Part shown: positions 25,553 to 32,627 of the stretch, piece after piece
Layout: every line of letters begins with the position of its first letter
How positions within the stretch are numbered: position 1 is the stretch's first letter
From: an uncultured Clostridia bacterium
Lineage (GTDB): Bacteria; Bacillota; Clostridia; Oscillospirales; Acutalibacteraceae
Length of the DNA: 64,000 nt
Direction: 5' to 3'
Assembly: GCA_927362715.1 (NCBI GenBank)
Contig: CAKMIX010000003.1
Coordinates: 1-64,000 of the forward strand
Made by a program: the position numbers and the translations under genes
The notes under the pieces: generated by a model
Seen by the model: the letters and a program-made list of their open reading frames with translations, nothing else
The model's database searches: none
Told to the model about the DNA's origin: nothing

Positions 25553-25665
25553 TGTCCGCAACTTAGCCCCATTTCAGAGGCCGGGAGTATTCTAATATAG
25601 GTGCCCCGTAAACAGGGCCTTAAAACCCTTGAAAACACTGGCCTGATTGAGCTAAGTTGCGGACA
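25553..25665 (-). promoter_or_regulatory. 113-bp long-armed stem-loop between operon genes
   Basis: Perfect 15-bp arms at 25553-25567 and 25651-25665 enclose further imperfect pairing (TCAGAGGCC/GGCCTGA) and an inner GCCC/GGGC hairpin. It fills the gap between the Cys-rich VLP gene and the next gene. It could be a structured RNA control element or a MITE-like insertion. Confidence 0.6.
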
Positions 25666-25667
25666 CA

Positions 25668-26045
25668 TCACCCCCTGTTTTGCCGCCTGCGCCGTTTCCG
25701 ATCCCGCTCGGATTTCCGTCTGGCAAAGGTCCGGCAATAATCGGAGCAATACACCTGGCTTGTGACCGGAAGGTAAGCCTTTCCGCAGACCGGGCATATC
25801 TTCTGCCTGAGAGAAGTATCTTCACCGGTCAGGGCAGATTCCAGCTTTGGCTCCGTAGGCAGCACCGCCGCCCGGAAATAACGGCAGAACGCGCCGGTCC
25901 ACCATTTATTCAGCATGAAACAGGGACAGTCCAGGGGGAGGCAGAGCTTATCCTGGCAGTCATAATTGGCGCACAAATTCGTCACCAGCCTTCGGATCGC
26001 CGCCCGCTCGGATCGTGTCAGTTCTCTTTCCGGCAGGGCGCTCAT
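25668..26045 (-). CDS. Cysteine-rich VLP-domain protein (125 aa)
   Basis: N-terminal Cys_rich_VLP pattern: RRLVTNLCANYDCQDKLCLPLDCPCFMLNKWWTGAFCRYFRAAVLP, then a second zinc-finger-like part CPVCGKAYLPVTSQVYCSDYC and an arginine/lysine-rich end. Two probable metal sites. The start overlaps the topoisomerase stop by 4 bp. Conserved in clostridial ICEs; function unknown, DNA or RNA binding is plausible. Confidence 0.88.
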   Translation of the reverse strand: MSALPERELTRSERAAIRRLVTNLCANYDCQDKLCLPLDCPCFMLNKWWTGAFCRYFRAAVLPTEPKLESALTGEDTSLRQKICPVCGKAYLPVTSQVYCSDYCRTFARRKSERDRKRRRRQNRG

Positions 26046-28150
26046 TTGCGCCCGCCTTTCTTCGCCGGAAATTCCAGCTTGAAATTCACATACTTGCCGC
26101 CCGTATCATCCAGCACCACAACCGCGTCATAGGTCCGGCCTGTTTTTTCACTGTAAAGCCCGGACATGGAAACGCGGCCCTCTTTCAGAAGGGCCGCCGC
26201 AACGATTTTTGTCAGGGTTTTCTTCTTGCCGGTAAAGAATTTATTGTCTTTCCAGAGGGCAAAGGAGCAGTCCTGATTTTCACAGAAAAATCCCTTTTTG
26301 CCCTCATACACAGTGCCGCCGCAGCGGGGACAGGTGCCGACAGCCTCGCGCCGGGTTCCTTTTGCATCGGGGAACAGGCCGGCAAACCGTTCCTCCGGTG
26401 CGGTATGTTCTTTGACAAGCGCCCGGCTCATATCGGCGATTCCTTCCATGAAAGCCTCCGCGCTGATCTCGCCGCGCTCCACCTGTTTTAGTCTGGATTC
26501 CCATTCCGCGGTAAGCAGCGGGGATTTGATATTATCCGGCAGGACCGTAATCAGGTTGGTTCCCTTTTCCGTGGGAATGAGCTGTTTCTTCTTTCTCTGC
26601 ACAAAGCCGGTTGCTACCAGCTTTTCCAGTGTGGCGGCACGGGTAGCCGGGGTGCCTAAGCCTTTGCGCTCTGCATCCTCCGGCGCGTCTGCCGCGCCTG
26701 CCGTTTCCATAGCTGCCAACAGGGAATCCTCCGTATAGTGCTTTGGCGGGGAGGTCTTGCCTTCCCGGACGCCTGCTGCCACCGGTTCAAAGGTCTGGCC
26801 CTGGGTAAGCTCCGGCAAGGCCGCGTCTGCGGGGTCCGCCTTTTCCGGTTCCGCGTGTTTCAGCCCCATGCGGTAGAGCCGTTCAATTTCCTTCCAACCT
26901 GCCTGCAAGACGGTCTTTCCTTTCGCTGTGAAGGGATGGCCCGCACAATCCAGTACCGCCGTGACCGCCTCAAAGCGGTGCGTCTGGCCGGTGGCGCAAA
27001 GGAGCCTCATGGCGATCAGCGTCAGAACATCCCGCTCCCCGGAAGGCAGGACAGACAGGTCCGTCCGGGCGATCTCCACGGTGGGAATAATGGCGTGGTG
27101 GTCGGTGACTTTACTGCCGTCCGTCACCCGGTCAATATCCGGTTCGCCCAGGCAGCCTTTCCCGAAAGGCATGTTGTCCCGCAGCCACAGGATCAGGGAG
27201 GTAGCGGTTGCCTGCATATCCTCGGTCAAATACTGGCTGTCGGTACGGGGATAGGTCGCCAGCTTTTTCTCATAGAGGGATTGCAGGTAGTCAAGGGTCT
27301 GCTGGGCGGTGTAGCCGTAGATACGGTTACATTCCCGCTGCAAGGTCGTCAGATCATAGAGGCGGGGAGGCTGTACGTTCTTTGTCTGTTTTTCCACTGA
27401 AAGGACAGAAGCCGTCTGCCTGTCACATTCCCTGCGGACCGCCTCTGCCGCCTGTTTCTCCGTTAGCTTATCACCGGAAGCAGTAAAACCGCCGCAAGTG
27501 ATCTCCGGGACATAGAAGGGCCTGCTGGTAAATCCCTGAATCTCTGCCTCACGCTGCACCAAAAGCGCCAGCGTTGGGGACATGACGCGCCCGACATTCA
27601 GGGTGACACCGTACAGGACAGAAAACAGCCTGGTCGCGTTGATCCCAACCAGCCAGTCCGCACCGGCCCGGCAGACCGCGGCATCATAGAGGCGGTCATA
27701 ATCCTTACCGGGGCGCAGGTGTTCAAATCCGTCCCGGATCGCCGCGTCCTCCATACTGGAAATCCAGAGGCGTTCCATCGGTTTTCTGCATCCGGCGTAC
27801 TCATAGACCAGACGGAAGATCAGCTCACCCTCGCGTCCGGCGTCAGTGGCGCACACCACGGAATCCACCCGTTTGTCCTTCATCAGCCGACACAGGAGGT
27901 CAAGCTGTTTCTTCTTGTCCTTCGGCACCTCATATTTCCATTCGTCCGGCAGAATCGGCAGATCACCATAGCGCCATCTGGCATACTGTTCCCCGTAGGC
28001 TTCAGGCTGTGCCAGCTCCAGAAGGTGGCCGACGCACCAACTCACCAGGTAGCCGCCTCCTTCCAGATAGCCGTCCTTCTTCTCATTTGCGCCCAATACC
28101 GCCGCCAACGCCATAGCGACAGAGGGCTTTTCTGCAATCACTAATTTCAC
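26042..28150 (-). CDS. topB: DNA topoisomerase III (702 aa)
   Basis: Type IA topoisomerase. TOPRIM domain at the N-terminus (KLVIAEKPSVAMALAAVLG, ATDAGREGELIFRLVY), active-site tyrosine in LATYPRTDSQYL near residue 305, and C-terminal zinc-ribbon CPRCGGTVYEGKKGFFCENQDC. Plasmid- and ICE-type TopB proteins resolve intermediates in conjugative replication. Full length. A terminator-like hairpin lies just upstream (28174-28199). Confidence 0.96.
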   Translation of the reverse strand: MKLVIAEKPSVAMALAAVLGANEKKDGYLEGGGYLVSWCVGHLLELAQPEAYGEQYARWRYGDLPILPDEWKYEVPKDKKKQLDLLCRLMKDKRVDSVVCATDAGREGELIFRLVYEYAGCRKPMERLWISSMEDAAIRDGFEHLRPGKDYDRLYDAAVCRAGADWLVGINATRLFSVLYGVTLNVGRVMSPTLALLVQREAEIQGFTSRPFYVPEITCGGFTASGDKLTEKQAAEAVRRECDRQTASVLSVEKQTKNVQPPRLYDLTTLQRECNRIYGYTAQQTLDYLQSLYEKKLATYPRTDSQYLTEDMQATATSLILWLRDNMPFGKGCLGEPDIDRVTDGSKVTDHHAIIPTVEIARTDLSVLPSGERDVLTLIAMRLLCATGQTHRFEAVTAVLDCAGHPFTAKGKTVLQAGWKEIERLYRMGLKHAEPEKADPADAALPELTQGQTFEPVAAGVREGKTSPPKHYTEDSLLAAMETAGAADAPEDAERKGLGTPATRAATLEKLVATGFVQRKKKQLIPTEKGTNLITVLPDNIKSPLLTAEWESRLKQVERGEISAEAFMEGIADMSRALVKEHTAPEERFAGLFPDAKGTRREAVGTCPRCGGTVYEGKKGFFCENQDCSFALWKDNKFFTGKKKTLTKIVAAALLKEGRVSMSGLYSEKTGRTYDAVVVLDDTGGKYVNFKLEFPAKKGGRK

Positions 28151-28173
28151 TTGTCATCCTCCATTTCTTTGAA

Positions 28174-28199
28174 ATACAAAAGGCAGCCAGATAGCTGCC
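28174..28199 (-). terminator. Intrinsic terminator between the DUF5688 and topB genes
   Basis: GGCAGC (28182-28187) pairs with GCTGCC (28194-28199), followed on the minus strand by TTTTGTATTT. Confidence 0.65.
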
Positions 28200-28200
28200 C

Positions 28201-29226
28201 TTATAAACTCGGTTCCTGTTTTGCCGCTGTTTTTGCCTTCGGTGCTTTTTCTGCCTGTTCTTTTACCTGCACCTTATTTTCTGCCAGCCGTTCCAGGAGC
28301 CCCTTTTCCTGTTTCCGGCCAAGAGTTTTTGCCGTCCGGTCATAATACTGCACCTTATCGGAAAGAAGGTCAGCCGGAGCGACCTGTGTCGCATTAACTT
28401 CCATAACCATGTTTTCCAGTTCCTTTGCCTGCATATCGCCATTATCCGGTACGATCAGCACCTCATGTATAGACGAGGGGAGAACATAGAAATTCTTTCC
28501 AAGCAGCTCACCGATTTTATCCAGAACCCCGTCCCGCGCGAGAATCCCGGAACCGTTTACTTTACTGGCATTTGTCAAAACATACATTGGCATAGTAGCT
28601 GCATCCAATGGTTCTGTGCGCTCAAACAGATTTTCCGGTTTTGACGAGAACATGATTTCGTCCATCATATCTTCCATACTGTAAAAACAGACAGGGCTTC
28701 TTGCCGTTTCTGCCGCAACCGCGTCCTGATGAAGCTGCTCTTTAGTAACACCCCACAATTCCATCATACGATCTGTAACAACAGCAGAGGCAACACCCTC
28801 TTTGCTCTCTATGACCTGAATCCGGTAGACCGCCGCCAACTCTCCGCACGGGGTAAACGGTTTATCTTTCAAATACTCCCGGTTTTGTTCGGGGTCGCAT
28901 AGACGGATAGCAAGCATGGGCTTTACTTGTCCGTAATCCATTAAGTCCGATACTTCAAAGGGAATCCTGGTATCTTGCTCCGTCCTGATCTGTACGATTT
29001 CCCGTATGATTTCATCCATTGGCCGCCCCTGCGCAAGCTGCTTGGCATAGGGTTCCAAATAGATTGTCGGGACAGTAATTTCTCCGTCGTTTCGGATCAT
29101 AAGGCCGGTAAGCCTCCGGTCATTTCCTTTTGTCACTTCTTCCAGAGTGATATGAGCCTCCTGATACTCCGGCGGTAAATACTCCCGGATATGGTTTTTG
29201 ATATATTCCGCAATTTCAGTATTCAT
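28201..29226 (-). CDS. DUF5688 family protein (341 aa)
   Basis: The pattern EVTKGNDRRLTGLMIRNDGEITVPTIYLEPYAKQLAQGRPMDEIIREI and later MYVLTNASKVNGSGILARDGVLDKIGELLGKNFYVLPSSIHEVLIVPDN is typical of the DUF5688 proteins of clostridial ICEs. Function unknown. The C-terminus has LLERLAENK and a lysine/alanine tail resembling, but not exactly matching, the shared tail motif. Its start overlaps the stop of a 44-aa membrane protein (ATGA). Confidence 0.88.
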   Translation of the reverse strand: MNTEIAEYIKNHIREYLPPEYQEAHITLEEVTKGNDRRLTGLMIRNDGEITVPTIYLEPYAKQLAQGRPMDEIIREIVQIRTEQDTRIPFEVSDLMDYGQVKPMLAIRLCDPEQNREYLKDKPFTPCGELAAVYRIQVIESKEGVASAVVTDRMMELWGVTKEQLHQDAVAAETARSPVCFYSMEDMMDEIMFSSKPENLFERTEPLDAATMPMYVLTNASKVNGSGILARDGVLDKIGELLGKNFYVLPSSIHEVLIVPDNGDMQAKELENMVMEVNATQVAPADLLSDKVQYYDRTAKTLGRKQEKGLLERLAENKVQVKEQAEKAPKAKTAAKQEPSL

Positions 29227-29357
29227 CCATTATTCCTCCGTTCCAAATTTTCGTAACCTTCATCCGCCATTTTTCCTGCCTGCATCAGACAGAGCAGCAC
29301 AACGCCGGCTACTGTACCGGCTGTAAATGCAAGAAAATGTGTTATCATGCTCCACAT
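29223..29357 (-). CDS. DUF3789-like single-pass membrane protein (44 aa)
   Basis: ATG 29357 follows AAAGGAGGCGTTTTT. The product begins MWSMITHFLAFTAGTVAGVVLLCLMQ, one transmembrane helix, followed by a short polar tail. This size and sequence fit DUF3789, found beside DUF5688 and TopB in ICEs. Short, but the ribosome site and the 4-bp overlap with the next gene make it convincing. Confidence 0.78.
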   Translation of the reverse strand: MWSMITHFLAFTAGTVAGVVLLCLMQAGKMADEGYENLERRNNG

Positions 29358-29377
29358 AAAAACGCCTCCTTTCGGGC

Positions 29378-29409
29378 AAAAGAAAACGCCCACTGTTCAA
29401 GTGAGCGTT
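29378..29409 (-). terminator. Intrinsic terminator after the SLOG gene
   Basis: Nine-bp arms AACGCCCAC/GTGAGCGTT (29385-29393, 29401-29409; one wobble) followed by TTCTTTT on the minus strand. Confidence 0.75.
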
Positions 29410-29432
29410 GTGCCAAGTTTTTCTATCCTGTT

Positions 29433-29924
29433 TTACTTTTTGGGGAGATAGATTTCTCCCACGGGTATTTCCCGCAGTTCTTTTTTCATTTGGTGTGCGA
29501 AGCGGATCGTCCTTACGGTTCCGCCTTTTTCCCGCCCGTCATACACCGCGATTACCCGGTCAGAGTGTTCCACCATATAGCGGTTGCGGTGGGAGTAGAC
29601 GCTGGGCTGGTATTCTTCCCGTATCACGACGACATCACAACAAGCCTCCAGCATTTCATAGGTCCGCCCCTTTGCTCTGAGACTGTCCAGCCGTTTCTGA
29701 TACGGGATTACGGCAATCAGTTCCAGTGACGGATCATCTTTCTGTTTTTCTATAACCATTTCCACAAAATATTGGTCCACACCTTCAGCGAACCCACTCA
29801 TAAAGCAGGTAAAGCCGTCCGCAACCGCTTTTTCAATTTCATGCAGCAGGGCAGCCTTTACATAGTTGATCTGATTCTGCGGTAAATCCCTGTGTCCCGT
29901 GACACAGCATGTTTTCTTTTCCAT
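29433..29924 (-). CDS. SLOG-fold (DUF1273/YpsA-like) protein (163 aa)
   Basis: Starts CCVTGHRDLP, the nucleotide-binding loop of SLOG/YpsA-like Rossmann proteins, with FMSGFAEGVDQYFVEMVIE and SDRVIAVYDGREKGGTVRTIRFA as the second binding motif. Such proteins bind nucleotides or nucleotide derivatives; on mobile elements their role is unknown, perhaps sensing stress signals or modifying nucleotides. First gene after the XRE-controlled promoter. Confidence 0.88.
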   Translation of the reverse strand: MEKKTCCVTGHRDLPQNQINYVKAALLHEIEKAVADGFTCFMSGFAEGVDQYFVEMVIEKQKDDPSLELIAVIPYQKRLDSLRAKGRTYEMLEACCDVVVIREEYQPSVYSHRNRYMVEHSDRVIAVYDGREKGGTVRTIRFAHQMKKELREIPVGEIYLPKK

Positions 29925-29957
29925 CTGGCACCTCCAATAATAGATTAAAACTACCGC

Positions 29958-29994
29958 CTTGCTATATTGTAATAGGTTTATTTTAGCAAGTCAA
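29958..29994 (-). promoter_or_regulatory. Promoter with overlapping inverted-repeat operator
   Basis: On the minus strand -35 TTGACT (29989-29994), 17-bp spacer, -10 TACAAT (29966-29971). Inverted repeat CTTGCTA (29958-29964) / TAGCAAG (29984-29990) overlaps both elements, a good repressor site. The divergent XRE gene is the obvious candidate regulator. Confidence 0.75.
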
Positions 29995-30068
29995 CGCAAA
30001 TACCCTTTTTCATCTACCGAATATTTGCCTCCTGTAAGGTACAATCTATTATGTAAAAGGAGGTGACT

Positions 30069-30386
30069 ATGATGTATGAAGATTTTGTCCCGGAACGGCT
30101 GGCAAAGCTAAGGGCGCTAAAGGGTGTATCTGCCCGTGACATGTCTTTGTCACTGGGTCAGGCGAACAATTACGTCAATAATATTGAGAATAAGAAGTCA
30201 CTTCCCGCCATGCAGTCCTTTTTCTACATCTGCGAATATCTCGGCGTAACACCCCAGGAATTCTTTGATGAAGGAAATGCCTGCCCGCAGACGCTACAGG
30301 AATTTATAACCGAGGCCAAAAAACTGGACTCAAAATCAATGGAATATATTCTCGGCATTATGAAAGAACTCAATAGCAAACGGTAG
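30069..30386 (+). CDS. XRE-family helix-turn-helix regulator (about 105 aa)
   Basis: The only substantial plus-strand gene of the ICE. Lambda-repressor-like fold: RLAKLRALKGVSARDMSLSLGQANNYVNNIENKKSLPAMQSFFYICEYLGVTPQEFF, then a short helical C-terminus. GGAGG lies 5 bases before the ATG at 30069 (a second ATG is at 30072). A plus-strand promoter candidate is TTGCCT, 16 bp, TATTAT just upstream. It probably represses the divergent SLOG-topB operon and itself. Confidence 0.9.
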   Translation: MMYEDFVPERLAKLRALKGVSARDMSLSLGQANNYVNNIENKKSLPAMQSFFYICEYLGVTPQEFFDEGNACPQTLQEFITEAKKLDSKSMEYILGIMKELNSKR

Positions 30387-30387
30387 A

Positions 30388-30412
30388 GCGGCCAGCAGTT
30401 GGCCGCTTTTCT
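30388..30412 (+). terminator. Intrinsic terminator of the XRE gene
   Basis: GCGGCCA/TGGCCGC hairpin directly after the stop, followed by CTTTTCTT. Confidence 0.85.
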
Positions 30413-30530
30413 TAATATTGTACCCGGTAATCTCCTGATAATGTCCAATCCCTATACCGGCGATAATCCCTGTTTTGTCCTAAAATGATCCGCCTTTTGT
30501 CTGACGGTTCAAATTCCTGCTACATTTTTA

Positions 30531-30944
30531 TCATTTCCCGGTGCTGCCAAAGGCTCCGGTGCCACGCTGCTCCCCAAGTTCCGTCACAAAATCCGCGATT
30601 ACTACCGGCGTAATGACGAGCTGGCCGATCCTTGACCCTTTGGGAACATGCCGCATCTGGCTGCTCACATTGCTAAGGATCGCGTGGATTTCCCCGCGGT
30701 AGCCGGAATCTACAGGCGGCAGCTCGCAGACCAGCCCTTTGACGGCCATGCTGCTGCGGGGGAACACATATCCGGCAAACCCATCCGGCACCTCGATCCC
30801 AAATCCCAGAGGGATTTTTGCGATCTCACCGGGCTGTAAGGTGCAGTCATAAGGCATATACACATCCGCACCGGCATCGTTCCCATGTGGCCGGTAGGGT
30901 CTCTGGCCCTCCGGCACACCAAAATCGATCAGCTTAATCTTCAT
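30531..30944 (-). CDS. dut: Trimeric dUTPase (137 aa)
   Basis: All five dUTPase motifs are visible: NDAGADVYMP, PRSSMAVKG, LPPVDSGYRGEI, GSRIGQLVI and the C-terminal RGTGAFGSTGK. It hydrolyses dUTP to dUMP, keeping uracil out of DNA and feeding thymidylate synthesis. Together with ThyX next door it may secure dTMP supply when the ICE is copied in a new host. Confidence 0.95.
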   Translation of the reverse strand: MKIKLIDFGVPEGQRPYRPHGNDAGADVYMPYDCTLQPGEIAKIPLGFGIEVPDGFAGYVFPRSSMAVKGLVCELPPVDSGYRGEIHAILSNVSSQMRHVPKGSRIGQLVITPVVIADFVTELGEQRGTGAFGSTGK

Positions 30945-31698
30945 GGGCGCCGCCTTCCATAAGCACCGGGTAATCCGCTGCCAAAATCCCGCCGGGCGTC
31001 ATGCTGCCCGCGATCTTTCTTCCGCAGCTCATTTTCCCCTCCAGGCATTTATCCCTCTGGCAGAAAGGGCCGGTAAGATCGGGAGCAAAGAGTACCGGGC
31101 TCAACGAAAAAAGCTCCTGCCAGATTTTCAGGAGCACGATCCGGGTCTCGTCCGTATTGCGCCGGCATACCCGCTGGCCGATGATATGTTTCCACTGGTA
31201 AGGCGTGGCACTAATAATCAGCACATTTCTAAGGCCCTGGGGCGTGGCATAGCCCGCCGCATCGTGCCCGATCCCTGCCGCGCACAGTTCTTCGTAACAA
31301 TCCATATCGGATTTACAGCTTTCCAGATACATTTCCTGAATTGCCTTCGGCGCAGTCAAAATCTCATAGGGTACGGCAAAGTCTGCCTGCCCCGCATAGT
31401 TGCTGTACTGTAAGGACGCGCTCATAAACTTTACTTCGTTCTGGTGCCTGGTGATCTGTGCCAGGAAACGCCTGCTTGCGCCTACAATGGCAACGGTAAT
31501 GACCGCGAATTTCTGGACCGTGGGGTGCGGGAGCTTGCTGATCGCTGTTACGGTATCATTGCTGAACGACTTTTCATAAAGCGCCGTCAGGTCCTCCATT
31601 GTATTGATCTTATGCCCGCGCTGGGTAAGTCTGGCCGCAAACACCATGTTTTTCTCGGCCTCCGCCACCGCCTGGCAGTTCAAAACCTTTACTTCAAT
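30934..31698 (-). CDS. ThyX-like FAD-dependent thymidylate synthase, variant motif
   Basis: Fold and spacing resemble ThyX: FAVITVAIVGASRRFLAQITRHQNEVKFMSASLQYSNY and RNVLIISATPYQWKHIIGQRVCRRNTDETR. The canonical RHRxxS(x)nSxR signature is here RHQNEVKFMSASLQY, so the third residue is Gln rather than Arg. An extra cysteine-rich tail (FCQRDKCLEGKMSCGR) follows. The first conventional start is TTG 31683; the in-frame ATT at 31698 would add EVKVL, the normal ThyX N-terminal strand. It overlaps dut by 11 bp. Confidence 0.78.
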   Translation of the reverse strand: MEVKVLNCQAVAEAEKNMVFAARLTQRGHKINTMEDLTALYEKSFSNDTVTAISKLPHPTVQKFAVITVAIVGASRRFLAQITRHQNEVKFMSASLQYSNYAGQADFAVPYEILTAPKAIQEMYLESCKSDMDCYEELCAAGIGHDAAGYATPQGLRNVLIISATPYQWKHIIGQRVCRRNTDETRIVLLKIWQELFSLSPVLFAPDLTGPFCQRDKCLEGKMSCGRKIAGSMTPGGILAADYPVLMEGGAHED

Positions 31699-32020
31699 TC
31701 TGTTGATTGGTCTGTCCCTCCTTTACAATCGCTTTCAGTAAAAACAGATAGTTAAGACTGTCTGTGATCTTTTCGTCCCATGTGCCGGCGTCGAAACTCA
31801 CGCCATCGGCAAAGCACATGTCATACAGGGAAACGATATGTTTTGCCAGCATCCCGGCAAGGGCACACTCCGGTGTCGTGTGCTGCAATGCAGCGGCAGC
31901 CTTGAAAGCTCCCAGCCGGTCCGTATCGTCCCCGGTGTATTCCTTTGTTTTCTTTTGCAGGATTTCCCTGCATAGAGCCACCTGCCCGTCAAAAACGGCA
32001 ATGACCTCTTTCTGTGTGAT
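31694..32020 (-). CDS. MazG-like / nucleotide-metabolism helical protein (about 108 aa)
   Basis: Helical protein with LCREILQKKTKEYTGDDTDRLGAFKAAAALQHTTPECALAGMLAKHIVSLYDMC...DEKITDSLNYLFLLKAIV, similar in pattern to phage MazG/DUF1599-like proteins that act on nucleotides. The strong ribosome site AAAGGAGGG precedes an ATG (32027) in the wrong frame; the right frame shows CTT-ATC-ACA at the expected start. Either a non-AUG start is used or a 4-base insertion (CCTT) has put the ATG out of frame. Confidence 0.6.
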   Translation of the reverse strand: MTQKEVIAVFDGQVALCREILQKKTKEYTGDDTDRLGAFKAAAALQHTTPECALAGMLAKHIVSLYDMCFADGVSFDAGTWDEKITDSLNYLFLLKAIVKEGQTNQQN

Positions 32021-32079
32021 AAGGCATCCCTCCTTTGAAAATGGATTTGTCCCGAATCCTGTATAGAATCCGGGACCAT

Positions 32080-32562
32080 TTACGCGCTCGGCAGATAAAT
32101 CCAGTCGTGCATCAGGCACACGCTGGGCTCGTCCTCCCTGGGGACCAGCCGGTAGGTACATTCCCCGTAAACGGTCCGCTTGTCCTCGATCTCCATTTCA
32201 TAAGCCTTGTAAAAGCGGTATTCGATATTGGAGATAATACATTTAAGCGTCTGCAATGCCTCCCGCTGGGAGGTCACGATCAGGTCACGGTCCACGCTGC
32301 GCTGTAGGAACAGCAGCGACTTGTAAAGCTGTACCTCCGTGCGGTAGGGCCGGCAGTCCATCGTCTCCAGCCAGTGGCAGAAGGCTACCGGGCCGCTTTC
32401 AACCAGTTCCCGCTCCGGGTGGTAATACTCGTAGCAGTCCAGGTTGGCCGTGTTCAGCAGGTACAGCATTTCCCTGATCTCATTTTCCGGCATGTCGTAA
32501 AACCTAAGAAGGGAGCGGTACAGATGCACATAGCCGGGTATTGAAACAATGGTATTCACCAT
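32080..32562 (-). CDS. Hypothetical ICE protein (160 aa)
   Basis: Starts ATG 32562 after AAGGAGGATTTTTCT. All-helical and aromatic-rich (YVHLYRSLLRFYDMPENEIREMLYLLNTANLDCYEYYHPERELVESGP); the end is LVPREDEPSVCLMHDWIYLP. No domain recognised. It stands between the adhesin-sortase gene and the nucleotide-metabolism genes. Confidence 0.7.
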   Translation of the reverse strand: MVNTIVSIPGYVHLYRSLLRFYDMPENEIREMLYLLNTANLDCYEYYHPERELVESGPVAFCHWLETMDCRPYRTEVQLYKSLLFLQRSVDRDLIVTSQREALQTLKCIISNIEYRFYKAYEMEIEDKRTVYGECTYRLVPREDEPSVCLMHDWIYLPSA

Positions 32563-32587
32563 AGAAAAATCCTCCTTGTAAATGACT

Positions 32588-32613
32588 GGTGCGGGAGCAC
32601 ATGCCCCCGCACC
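32588..32613 (-). promoter_or_regulatory. Strong hairpin without T-tract after the adhesin-sortase gene
   Basis: GGTGCGGG/CCCGCACC arms around a GCATGTGC core. No U-run follows, so it is more likely an RNA-processing or stability hairpin than a terminator. Confidence 0.55.
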
Positions 32614-32627
32614 GGTTTTCAGTCTGT

